Origin: Actinomycetota bacterium
Lineage (GTDB): Bacteria > Actinomycetota > Acidimicrobiia > Acidimicrobiales > Ilumatobacteraceae
Reading direction: 5' to 3'
Assembly: GCA_009701715.1 (NCBI GenBank)
Contig: WLJO01000001.1
Coordinates: 1 to 64,000, forward strand
Length of the DNA stretch: 64,000 nucleotides
Shown here: positions 28,716 through 37,109 of the stretch, in pieces
Position numbering within the stretch: the first letter of the stretch is position 1
Layout of the letters: each line of letters begins with the position of its first letter
Made by a program: the position numbers and the translations under genes
The notes under the pieces: generated by a model
Databases searched by the model: none
Seen by the model: only the letters and a program-made list of their open reading frames with translations
Told to the model about the DNA's origin: nothing

Positions 28716-28728
28716 CGTTGCCAACCGT

Positions 28729-30105
28729 TCAGCGCGCAACGGACTCCACGAATCGCTGCACCGCGCCGAGATCGTTCGGGAGGGTCTGGGTGCGTTCCGG
28801 CCGTTCGAGCAGGTCAGCGAGGTGCGGGGGCAGCGCAGGGCGACTGCCAGTGGCCTGCTCGACCGCGTCGGGAAACTTTGCCGCGTGGGCCGTCAGGGTG
28901 GTGACCATCGGGATACCCGGCGAGCGGTGGAGTCGCGCCGCACCGATGCCGACGGCAGTGTGCGGATCGATGATCTCTCCCGTTGCCGAGCGAACCTCAC
29001 CGATGATGCGCAGTGTCTCGCTGTCGTCGAAACGGGCGGCCCGGAACACCGGGGCAATCCATCGCTCGAACTGGTCGGTTTCGACGTCCAGTCGACCCAC
29101 CGACCTGAACCGCTGCAGTTGCTCCGCAGTCACTCCCCCGTCACGATTGTTCATCTCGAACAACAGTCGCTCGAAGTTCGACGAGACCTGAATGTCCATG
29201 CTGGGGCTCAGCGTCGGCACCACGGTGTCGGCGACCATCGAACGGGTCTCGAAGAACCGGGTGAGGATGTCGTTCTGGTTCGAGCCCACGACGAGCGAAC
29301 GGATCGGCGCACCCATCCGCCGCGCGATCCAGCCTGCCAGCACGTTGCCAAAGTTTCCCGTCGGCACGCTGAACGAGGTTGGCCGCCAGCCCAGTTGCTG
29401 CGTGGCGTACACGTAGTAGACGGTCTGGGCCATGACGCGTGCCCAGTTGATGGAGTTGACTGCCGACAGCCGCATCCGATCACGGAACGGCGCGTCGTTG
29501 AACATTGCCTTCACGAGGTCCTGACAGTCGTCGAACGTTCCCTCGACGGCCACGGCGTGGACGTTTGGGGAGTCAACGGTCGTCATCTGCTTGCGTTGGA
29601 CGTCGCTGGTCCGCCCGTGCGGGTAGAGGATCACGATGTCGACGTTGGAGCAGGACTTCACGCCATCGATCGCGGCGCTGCCCGTGTCGCCCGACGTGGC
29701 GCCGACGATCATCACGCGCTCGTTGCGCACCCCAAGGACGTAGTCGAACATCCTGCCCACCAACTGCAGCGCGACATCTTTGAACGCAAGGGTCGGGCCC
29801 TGGGAGAGATCGAGCAGCCAATCGTCGGCTGCCAACTGGCGCAGTGGGGTGACGGCCTCGTGCCGGAACGACGCGTACGCCTCGTCGACGAGTCGAGCGA
29901 AGACGTCTGCCGGGATGTCATCACCGACGAACGGGGCCATGACCACCGTCGCGAGTTCCTGGTACGACCCGGAAGGGAGGTGCTCCGGAAGGCTGGGCCA
30001 GTCGACCGGCACGTAGAGGCCGCCGTCCGGGGCGAGACCGGCGAGCAGAACATCGGCAAAACCCAGCTCGGGGGCGCGACCGCGGGTAGAGACGTAACGC
30101 ATCAA
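28729..30105 (-). CDS. thrC: Threonine synthase
   Basis: A 458-residue PLP enzyme that converts O-phosphohomoserine to threonine. It begins MRYVSTRGRAPELGFADVLL as in the long (E. coli-type) threonine synthases. The PLP lysine is in GPTLAFKDVALQLVG, and the phosphate-binding loop region includes GATSGDTGSAAIDG. It follows hom by 6 bases. thrB (homoserine kinase), which commonly follows thrC in actinobacteria, is not present between thrC and rho. Confidence 0.95.
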   Translation of the reverse strand: MMRYVSTRGRAPELGFADVLLAGLAPDGGLYVPVDWPSLPEHLPSGSYQELATVVMAPFVGDDIPADVFARLVDEAYASFRHEAVTPLRQLAADDWLLDLSQGPTLAFKDVALQLVGRMFDYVLGVRNERVMIVGATSGDTGSAAIDGVKSCSNVDIVILYPHGRTSDVQRKQMTTVDSPNVHAVAVEGTFDDCQDLVKAMFNDAPFRDRMRLSAVNSINWARVMAQTVYYVYATQQLGWRPTSFSVPTGNFGNVLAGWIARRMGAPIRSLVVGSNQNDILTRFFETRSMVADTVVPTLSPSMDIQVSSNFERLLFEMNNRDGGVTAEQLQRFRSVGRLDVETDQFERWIAPVFRAARFDDSETLRIIGEVRSATGEIIDPHTAVGIGAARLHRSPGIPMVTTLTAHAAKFPDAVEQATGSRPALPPHLADLLERPERTQTLPNDLGAVQRFVESVAR

Positions 30106-30111
30106 CAGTCC

Positions 30112-31404
30112 TTATGCACCGATGACGCGCAGCAGGCCGCCGACCTTGCGCACCGAATCGAGTTCCTTGAGCTCGCGCAGCGTGGACCGCACCGACGCCT
30201 CTTTTGCCACGTGGGTGATGAACACCAGTCGTGCATCGTCGCCGATGCCCTCCTGCTCGGCGGCGCGAATACTCACGTTGTTCCTCGCGAACACGCCGGT
30301 GACCGCATGCAGCACGCCCGGACGGTCGGTGACCTCCATGCTCACGAGGTACTCGGCACTCGTCTCGTCAATCGGGCGGATCTGCGCCTTCCCAAGCGTG
30401 CCGATCGTGCCGTGCGTTCCCATCTTGAGGTTGACCGCCGCGTCGATTACGTCGCCGAGCACCGAGCTAGCGGTGGGATACCCACCCGCGCCACGTCCGT
30501 AGAACATTAACGAACCGACCGAATCGCCCTCGACGAACACGGCGTTGTACGAGTCCCGCACGCTGGCAAGCGGGTGGTGCACCGGCACCATAGCCGGGTG
30601 AACACGCACGCTGACCGACCCGTCGCTCGGCTCGACCTCGGCGATCGCAAGCAACTTGATTACGTACCCGAGACGCCGCGCCATCTTGATGTCGGACGCC
30701 GAGATGTTGCGGATGCCCTCGTGATACACGTCGCCCGCCACCACGCGCACGCCGAAGGCAATGCTTGCGATGATTGCGGCCTTCGCGCCCGCATCGAACC
30801 CGTCGACGTCCGCCGTTGGGTCCCGTTCTGCGTAGCCGAGTCGCTGCGCCTCGGCGAGGGCGACGGCGTACTCCTGTCCGTCCTCGGTCATCCTCGTGAG
30901 GATGAAGTTCGTGGTGCCGTTGACGATGCCGAGCACCCGGACGATCGGCTCGCCGCGCAGGCTCTCGCGCAGGGGTCGGATGAACGGGATGCCACCGGCA
31001 ACCGCTGCCTCGAACAGGAGGTCCACGCCGTTCGCGTCCGCTTTCGCGAACAGTTCTGCGCCAACGTTCGCGAGCAACTCCTTGTTCGCAGTGACCACCG
31101 GCTTGCCCGCGTCGAGCGCCGTGGTGATGAGTTCCCGCGCCGGCTCGATGCCGCCGATGACCTCGACGACGAGGTCGATCTCCGGGTCCGCGACGAGTGC
31201 CTGTGCATCCCGGGTGAGCACTCCGTCGGGAAGGTGCACCGTGCGGTCCCCCGAGAGGTTCCGCACCGCCACCCTCGTGACCTCGAGACGCACGCCCGTG
31301 CGCATCTCGATGGTGTCAGCCTGACGGCCGACCAGTTCGATAAATGCCGCACCGACGTTGCCGCACCCCAGGACCCCGATTCGGACGCGCTTGCCGTTGC
31401 TCAC
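30112..31404 (-). CDS. hom: Homoserine dehydrogenase
   Basis: A 430-residue enzyme that reduces aspartate semialdehyde to homoserine. It has an N-terminal NAD(P) domain (IGVLGCGNVGAAFIELV), a catalytic domain including LLFEAAVAGGIPFIRPL and NGTTNFIL, and a C-terminal ACT domain (SMEVTDRPGVLHAVTG, then VSIRAAEQEG) for threonine feedback. It lies directly upstream of thrC and is probably co-transcribed with it. Confidence 0.95.
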   Translation of the reverse strand: MSNGKRVRIGVLGCGNVGAAFIELVGRQADTIEMRTGVRLEVTRVAVRNLSGDRTVHLPDGVLTRDAQALVADPEIDLVVEVIGGIEPARELITTALDAGKPVVTANKELLANVGAELFAKADANGVDLLFEAAVAGGIPFIRPLRESLRGEPIVRVLGIVNGTTNFILTRMTEDGQEYAVALAEAQRLGYAERDPTADVDGFDAGAKAAIIASIAFGVRVVAGDVYHEGIRNISASDIKMARRLGYVIKLLAIAEVEPSDGSVSVRVHPAMVPVHHPLASVRDSYNAVFVEGDSVGSLMFYGRGAGGYPTASSVLGDVIDAAVNLKMGTHGTIGTLGKAQIRPIDETSAEYLVSMEVTDRPGVLHAVTGVFARNNVSIRAAEQEGIGDDARLVFITHVAKEASVRSTLRELKELDSVRKVGGLLRVIGA

Positions 31405-31452
31405 AGTGATGGGAGGCTAACTGCTCACCCCTTGACCTCACCGGACTTTCGG

Positions 31453-32055
31453 TCAGGCCAGAGCGGGGAGGCGGTCGCCGGACCACCGCGACAACGCCCC
31501 GGCGAGAGCAGTGACCCCAGGGCGGCCCTGTCGCCGTTCCCTCCCGAGCATGTCGTGCACGGCGTCGATGCCGAAGCATCCGGCCCCCACCAACTCTGCC
31601 AGCACGGCGTCGAGCCGCGTGGGGTTCCACGCCGCCACGTCGAGCACCGAGCGCAGCGGGTCACACGTGCGCAACCCGCTGACGGTGCAGGACCGCGGGT
31701 ACGGGACCGCCGTCGGCCGGTGGAATTCCACCCCATCGAGCCGCCCGGGATGCCGGTACGGCGGAGCGAGCAGTTCGACAACGGGCCCGGCCGCCGAGGG
31801 GGATCCCCACAACCACGCTGCCGTCAGCCCACCGGCGATTGATCCCGGCATGGACGCGGCGATCGCAGCCTCGATCCGCAGCCTCGGCGTGGGTTGCGTG
31901 CCGGCGAGGCGCGCCACCCCCGGGTGCAGGCGCACGAGCCTTCCCGACGAGTGCGCGCGGTACCAGGCGGCGAGGCTCATGCGGGAAGGGACCACGCTGT
32001 CGCGGACGAGCGACCCGTGTCGGAGGGCGAGATCGGTGAGTGAGGAGTGCTGCAT
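31453..32055 (-). CDS. Orphan AbiEi-antitoxin-like winged-helix protein
   Basis: A 200-residue protein. The N-terminal ~75 residues resemble the helix-turn-helix domain of AbiEi-type proteins (RMSLAAWYRAHSSGRLVRLH, then GVARLAG), followed by GGLTAAWLWG and a C-terminal region of unknown fold. No AbiEii-like toxin is adjacent, so this is an orphan or a regulator that uses the same fold. It is inserted between lysA and hom in an otherwise housekeeping amino-acid operon. ATG 32055 follows TGAGTGAGGAG. Confidence 0.6.
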   Translation of the reverse strand: MQHSSLTDLALRHGSLVRDSVVPSRMSLAAWYRAHSSGRLVRLHPGVARLAGTQPTPRLRIEAAIAASMPGSIAGGLTAAWLWGSPSAAGPVVELLAPPYRHPGRLDGVEFHRPTAVPYPRSCTVSGLRTCDPLRSVLDVAAWNPTRLDAVLAELVGAGCFGIDAVHDMLGRERRQGRPGVTALAGALSRWSGDRLPALA

Positions 32056-32120
32056 GCCCCTACTGGGTGCACGACAGGAACGGATCGGAAAGCGGATCCC
32101 GCCTCTTTGGGTCCTGCGAC

Positions 32121-33395
32121 TCAGTCGAGGTCGAGGGTTACGAGGTCCTCGAGCACCTGGCGACGGACCACCAGCCTGCTCTCGCCGTTGCGCACGAAGA
32201 CGACCGGCGGCCTCGTGACCATGTTGTAGTTCGATGACATTGAGTAGCCGTACGCCCCGGTGACCGGCGTCGCGAGCACGTCGCCAACATGGAGGTCCTC
32301 GGGGACCTGTGCGTCGTTGATGAGGACGTCGCCACTCTCGCAGTGCTTGCCCACGAGCCGCACACGACGGTTCCGCTCGGCCTGCAGTGCCCGTGGCAGG
32401 AAGGCCTCGTAGCCGCTGCCGTACATGATCGGCCTCGGGTTGTCGCTCATGCCGCCGTCCACCGCAACGTAGGTGCGCACCCCCGGGATGTCCTTCACGG
32501 TGCCGACCGTGTACAGCGTCACGGCCGCACCCGCGACGATCGAGCGACCGGGCTCCACGTTCACCGCACTGCGCACCCCGAGCGAGCGGCAGGCATCGAG
32601 CAGCACCCGTGCCCACTCCGCGATCGGCGGCGCCTCCTCGCCAGCGACATAGGCCACGCCGAGACCGCCCCCGAGTGTGAGCTCGGGAAGATCGAACGGT
32701 GCGGCAAAGCCCGCCATCACCTCGGCGGCCCGGGCGAACGACGAGGCGGCGAACACGTTTGACCCGATGTGGCAGTGGAGACCGATCAGCTCGACAGCAG
32801 CGGACCGCTGCGCCCGGGACACGGCACGGAGTGCGTCCCCGTTGCCGAGGTTGAAGCCGAACTTCGAGTCATCCTGGCCGGTGGCGATGAACTCGTGCGT
32901 GTGTGCCTCGACACCGGGCGTGATGCGCAGCGCCACCTTCGGGGTTGCGAGGCCCTCGGCAGAAAGCGCCTCGAGTCGGTCGAGTTCGTCGAAGCTGTCC
33001 ACGTTGATGTGGTGAACGCCGGCGGTGATCGCGTAACGCAGTTCCTCGAGCGACTTGTTGTTCCCGTGGAGGACACAGCGGTCTGCCGGCACCCCCGCCG
33101 ACAGCGCGACGAACAGCTCCCCCGAGGTGGCAACGTCCAGCATGAGCCCCTCCTCGTGCACGAGCCGCGCCATCGCTCTGCAGAGGAACGCCTTGGTTGC
33201 GTACACGACGCGGTTCGCTCCGAAGGAGTCCACTGCCTCGCGACAGCGGTTGCGCAGGTGCTGCTCGTCGTACACGAACACGGGGGTGCCGTAGCGGGAG
33301 GCCAGTTCGAGCAGCGGCACACCGCCGATGGCGACCGAGCCATCGGCGAGTTCCGTGGCGGTGTCGGGCAGGAGATGGAGGGGCAGCTTGCTCAT
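32121..33395 (-). CDS. lysA: Diaminopimelate decarboxylase
   Basis: A 424-residue PLP enzyme that makes lysine from meso-diaminopimelate. The alanine-racemase-type barrel has the PLP Lys in VVYATKAFLCRAMARL. HGNNKSLEELRYA, LHCHIGSNVF and the glycine-rich GGGLGVAY loop follow. The C-terminal barrel contains GKHCESGDVL, where Cys and Glu complete the active site across the dimer. It follows argS by 6 bases. Confidence 0.95.
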   Translation of the reverse strand: MSKLPLHLLPDTATELADGSVAIGGVPLLELASRYGTPVFVYDEQHLRNRCREAVDSFGANRVVYATKAFLCRAMARLVHEEGLMLDVATSGELFVALSAGVPADRCVLHGNNKSLEELRYAITAGVHHINVDSFDELDRLEALSAEGLATPKVALRITPGVEAHTHEFIATGQDDSKFGFNLGNGDALRAVSRAQRSAAVELIGLHCHIGSNVFAASSFARAAEVMAGFAAPFDLPELTLGGGLGVAYVAGEEAPPIAEWARVLLDACRSLGVRSAVNVEPGRSIVAGAAVTLYTVGTVKDIPGVRTYVAVDGGMSDNPRPIMYGSGYEAFLPRALQAERNRRVRLVGKHCESGDVLINDAQVPEDLHVGDVLATPVTGAYGYSMSSNYNMVTRPPVVFVRNGESRLVVRRQVLEDLVTLDLD

Positions 33396-33401
33396 CGGGG
33401 C

Positions 33402-35132
33402 CTACATCCGGTCGGGAACGTCGATACCGAGGAGCCCGAGCCCGCGGTCGAGGACCTGCGCAGTGAGGTCGCAGAGCGCAAGCCGGCTCTGGCGCACACG
33501 CTCGTCCTCGGCGCGCAGCACGGGACAGGCCTCGTAGAAGCCCGTGAAGTCCTGTGCGAGGTCGAAGAGATAGGTACACAGGCGGTGCGGGACGAAGCGC
33601 TCGAGCGACTCGTTCACGGCTTGGTCGAACCCGAGCAGGCGCAGTGCGAGCGCCCGTTCCTTGGGATCACCGAGGATGACCTCCCCGAGGTGCGTCTGGC
33701 CGTCGACACCCACCCGGCGGAAGATCGAGCGGATCCTTGCGTGGGCGTACTGCAGGTACGGGGCAGTGTTCCCGTCGAAGGACAGCATCCGGTCCCAGTC
33801 GAAGACGTAATCCTTGATCCGGTCGGTCGACAGGTCCGCGTACTTGACGGCGCCGATCCCGATCATCCTGCCGACGGAATCCTGTTCCGCTGGCGACAGT
33901 TCGGGGCTGCGCTCACGCACCTGGGCAATGCCGCGCTCCACCGCCTCGTCGATCAGTTCGACCAGCTTGACGGTGTCCCCGCTCCGGGTCTTGAACATCT
34001 TGCGATCCGAGCCGAGCACCGACCCGAACTGCACGTGCACGCACCGGGCAGGCGGAGGGAGCCAGCCGGCCATCTCGCACACCTTCCAGACCATCTCGAA
34101 GTGCTGGGCCTGCGGGGCGCCGACCACGTAGAGCATGAGCGTGGCCCGGAGGCGCTCGACGCGGTCGACCACGCAGGCGAGGTCGCTCGTTGCGTAGTTG
34201 AACCCGCCGTTGCCCTTGCGGACGATGAGTGGCAGGGGCTCGCCCTCGCGGTTCACGAAGCCGGGCGCGAACACCACGTCGGCGCCGTCGGATTGCTGCA
34301 GCAACCCGGAGCGGTCGAGTCGCTGGATCACCTCGTCAAGCAGGCCGTGGTAACTCGACTCGCCCGCGAGGTCCGCGCTCGTGAGCAGCACACCGAGCTT
34401 GCGGTAGACGATATTGAAGTAGGCGGCGCTCGCGTCCACCAGCTCCTGCCAGAGGCGGAGCGTCTCGCCGTCGCCGGACTGGAGCGCCACGACGCGCAAC
34501 CGGCTGCGCTGCTTGAACTCGTCGTCGCTATCGAACTTGACGCGCGCCTGGCGGTAGAAGCCGTCGAGGTCGCCGACGGAGAGCTCGTTAGCCGCTTCGG
34601 TCTCGCCGAGGTCCAGCAGGTGCTCGATGAGCATGCCGAACGGGGTTCCCCAATCACCGATGTGGTTCTCGCGGATCACCTCGTGGCCGACGAACTCCAG
34701 CATGCGGACGAGCGCGTCACCGATGATTGTGGTGCGCAGGTGCCCGACGTGCATCTCCTTCGCGACATTCGGGGCCGAGTAGTCGACAATGATGCGCTCA
34801 GCAGCGGGGGTCGGTCGCACACCGAGGTGGGGATCGCGCGCGGCGCTGGCGAGTTCGCCAGCGACGAACGAGTCGGAGAAGGTGAGATTGATGAAGCCCG
34901 GACCGGCGATCTCCATGGTGGCCACCCCCCGGAGCGGCTCTGCAGCAGCGGCAACAATCTCCGCCGCCACCTCACGGGGGTTGCGGCCCACCTGCTTGGC
35001 CGCGGCAAGCGCGCCGTTCACCTGCGCATCTGCCCGGTCGCTCGCTCGCACCACCGGATCGGCATCGACCCCGGTCACGGCGCGGAATACCGGCTCGAGA
35101 AGCGCGGAAACGGTATGCAGCGGATCGGCCAT
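33402..35132 (-). CDS. argS: Arginyl-tRNA synthetase
   Basis: A 576-residue class I synthetase. It has the N-terminal Add-1 domain (residues 1-100), a HIGH-type motif in NVAKEMHVGHLRTT, and a KMSKS-equivalent loop around FKTRSGDTVKL, which is degenerate as usual in ArgRS. The C-terminal anticodon-binding DALR domain follows, with APYLQYAHARIRSI. It is the first gene of argS-lysA-(AbiEi-like)-hom-thrC. A tRNA-Arg gene lies 74 bases upstream on the opposite strand. Confidence 0.96.
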   Translation of the reverse strand: MADPLHTVSALLEPVFRAVTGVDADPVVRASDRADAQVNGALAAAKQVGRNPREVAAEIVAAAAEPLRGVATMEIAGPGFINLTFSDSFVAGELASAARDPHLGVRPTPAAERIIVDYSAPNVAKEMHVGHLRTTIIGDALVRMLEFVGHEVIRENHIGDWGTPFGMLIEHLLDLGETEAANELSVGDLDGFYRQARVKFDSDDEFKQRSRLRVVALQSGDGETLRLWQELVDASAAYFNIVYRKLGVLLTSADLAGESSYHGLLDEVIQRLDRSGLLQQSDGADVVFAPGFVNREGEPLPLIVRKGNGGFNYATSDLACVVDRVERLRATLMLYVVGAPQAQHFEMVWKVCEMAGWLPPPARCVHVQFGSVLGSDRKMFKTRSGDTVKLVELIDEAVERGIAQVRERSPELSPAEQDSVGRMIGIGAVKYADLSTDRIKDYVFDWDRMLSFDGNTAPYLQYAHARIRSIFRRVGVDGQTHLGEVILGDPKERALALRLLGFDQAVNESLERFVPHRLCTYLFDLAQDFTGFYEACPVLRAEDERVRQSRLALCDLTAQVLDRGLGLLGIDVPDRM

Positions 35133-35205
35133 TGGGGAAAGGGTAACCGTCAGACCCCCTCCGCCCGGCTGTCATTCCCCCAGCCGCGGTATCATTGCTC
35201 CGCCC

Positions 35206-35278
35206 GCCTTCGTAGCTCAGGGGATAGAGCAACTGCCTCCGGCGCAGTAGGCCGCAGGTTCGAATCCTGCCGAGGGCA
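35206..35278 (+). tRNA. tRNA-Arg (anticodon CCG)
   Basis: The 73-base cloverleaf has acceptor GCCTTCG/CGAGGGC, D-stem GCTC/GAGC, anticodon stem ACTGC/GCAGT around loop CTCCGGC (anticodon CCG, reads CGG), T-arm GCAGG-TTCGAAT-CCTGC and discriminator A. CCA is not encoded. It is divergent from argS, whose product charges it. Confidence 0.95.
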
Positions 35279-35290
35279 CTGACCCGTTCG

Positions 35291-36187
35291 TCATTCGGGC
35301 CCGCGGCCGAAGGTTGACGGTACGGGAATCCAGGCCAGAGGCTTGGGCGCTGATGTGAGGCCCGCCTTGAACTGCCTCTTGCGGTTCCACGGCTCGGGGA
35401 CGAACACCGTCCGGCCAGGTCGAACCTCGACATCGCCGGCGGTGACGCCCCACCAGCAGAACGACGAGTTCGACATGATGACCGAACCTGCACCGGCGAG
35501 CACTGCGAGATCGGTGATCCCCGGCGAGCCCTCGAACGACGGCACTCGCTGTGCCGCGATGCCGCGGCTCACCAGCCAGTGACGGGCGAAGTCGAGGAAC
35601 AGCGAGTCGTCGCCCACCACAAAGCAGGGCGCGTCGGTGGCGCCGAGTCGGTCGAGGGCATTCTCGTAATACCCGGACGAGAGATCCATGCCCCAGCGGA
35701 CGAAGTCGCCACGGCGAAACGAGATCACCGTTGCGTTGTCGGTCGACGCAAGTCGGTACGCCGGGTGTTCTCGAAGGCGCTCGAGCAGTTGCGCACCCAC
35801 CGCGCCCATGGTGTTCGCGTACCAAGAGGGATGCATGAACCAGCCAATGAGGAGACACCTCCCGCTGGATGGGCCGTCGTGATGGAGACCCGATCCGGGG
35901 CGCTCGCGCATGATGGTAAGGCGGCCGAGCCGGGTGGCCCACTCACGCTGGAGTCGGATGGCGATCCTCGCAGGGGCAGCATCCGAGCCGGCGGACAGCC
36001 CAAACGAGCGACGAACACGGGTTGATGCAAAGGCAATCGTGTCCGGCGCGAGGACGTCGGCGAGGGACACGCCCTCCGGGGCAGAGGAGTCGATGTAGAG
36101 GCGGCCGCCAGTCTCGCTCGCCACCTGGAGACCCGCCGTGTACTGGAACAGCTGATTGCCCAGACCGCCCATGAGATGGACCAGCAC
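35291..36187 (-). CDS. GT11-family glycosyltransferase (alpha-1,2-fucosyltransferase-like)
   Basis: A 298-residue enzyme with the GT11 motifs: HLMGGLGNQLFQYTAGLQVA at the N-terminus, VISFRRGDFVRWG (donor-binding motif of fucosyltransferases) and MSNSSFCWWGVTAGD. It probably adds fucose from GDP-fucose to a surface glycan. GTG 36187 was chosen because AGGGG lies 8 bases upstream and the glycine motif must be near the N-terminus. It is divergent from an exported SGNH protein and close to a membrane glycoside hydrolase. Confidence 0.88.
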   Translation of the reverse strand: MLVHLMGGLGNQLFQYTAGLQVASETGGRLYIDSSAPEGVSLADVLAPDTIAFASTRVRRSFGLSAGSDAAPARIAIRLQREWATRLGRLTIMRERPGSGLHHDGPSSGRCLLIGWFMHPSWYANTMGAVGAQLLERLREHPAYRLASTDNATVISFRRGDFVRWGMDLSSGYYENALDRLGATDAPCFVVGDDSLFLDFARHWLVSRGIAAQRVPSFEGSPGITDLAVLAGAGSVIMSNSSFCWWGVTAGDVEVRPGRTVFVPEPWNRKRQFKAGLTSAPKPLAWIPVPSTFGRGPE

Positions 36188-36356
36188 ATCGTTTCCCCTG
36201 TTGAACACCGAAACCCACCTCCGCGTGCGACGACGTCCTCGAAGTGTCCAGACTACGACGGGGAACCCCGCTGAACGCGCCAGTTCGCGTCCGCTGGTGC
36301 ACCGATCGGTACGGATCGTGGTCGACTCGGACGACCCGCACCGGCATACTTCTGCC

Positions 36357-37109
36357 GTGCTCTCGCGTCGGCAATTGCTGCTTGCTGCTGCCGTCGTACC
36401 GGCGGCTGCACTCATCGACGTGAACTCGGCCGACGCTCGGCCGTTCGTGCTCGCCGACTCTCGAGTGCGCGGCTGGGGCCCCGTCATGCAGATCGGCGAC
36501 TCGACGTCGGGGGGATACCTCAATGGGCTCCGGCGAACCCTCCGGTCCAAGGACATCGGACCGTTCCGCTGCGACATCCAGGGCGCCCGCTCGATCAATC
36601 GCGTCTCCAAGCGTTTCCCCTCGGCAATCTCTGCGATTCGCACCGCGCGGGCCGCTGGGTTCGACCCCCCGTGCTATCTGCTTGCGCTCGGCAGCAACGA
36701 CCTCTGGGTGGTCAAACGGAAGAAGAACTCCGCCCCGGCGATGATCGACGCGATCATGAACGAGATCGGCCCGGACCGAACGGTTGGCTTCCTCACGCTC
36801 TACACCGTGCACCAGAGTTCGGCACCCAAGTTCAACGCAGCCCTGCGCGATGCGACCAAGCACTGGCCGAACCTCCACATCATGGACTGGGCAGCCGTGG
36901 CCCGCCGCAACGTGCGCTGGCACAACAAGGGCGGGGTCCACTACACGATGAAGGGCGCCATCGCCCGGAATCGCTACCTCGCTGATGCCATGGTACGAAC
37001 CGTGAAGATCGCCCGGTCCCAGCCGCCGGTTACCACGACACCGACGACGTCATCGACCACCACGTCATCGACGACAACGCCGCCGACGACGACAGCGACG
37101 ATCGCCTAG
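36357..37109 (+). CDS. Secreted SGNH/GDSL-type hydrolase with Thr-rich tail
   Basis: A 250-residue protein with a twin-arginine-like signal (VLSRRQLLLAAAVVPAAALI, with alanines to about residue 30). The SGNH block I motif is in MQIGDSTSGGYLNG, block III in LALGSNDLWVV, and a His candidate is in NKGGVHYTMKG. The C-terminal 25 residues are nearly all Thr, Pro and Ser, suitable for O-glycosylation or wall spanning. It may deacylate a surface polysaccharide or lipid. It starts at GTG 36357 and overlaps the convergent glycoside hydrolase gene by 4 bases. Confidence 0.78.
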   Translation: MLSRRQLLLAAAVVPAAALIDVNSADARPFVLADSRVRGWGPVMQIGDSTSGGYLNGLRRTLRSKDIGPFRCDIQGARSINRVSKRFPSAISAIRTARAAGFDPPCYLLALGSNDLWVVKRKKNSAPAMIDAIMNEIGPDRTVGFLTLYTVHQSSAPKFNAALRDATKHWPNLHIMDWAAVARRNVRWHNKGGVHYTMKGAIARNRYLADAMVRTVKIARSQPPVTTTPTTSSTTTSSTTTPPTTTATIA

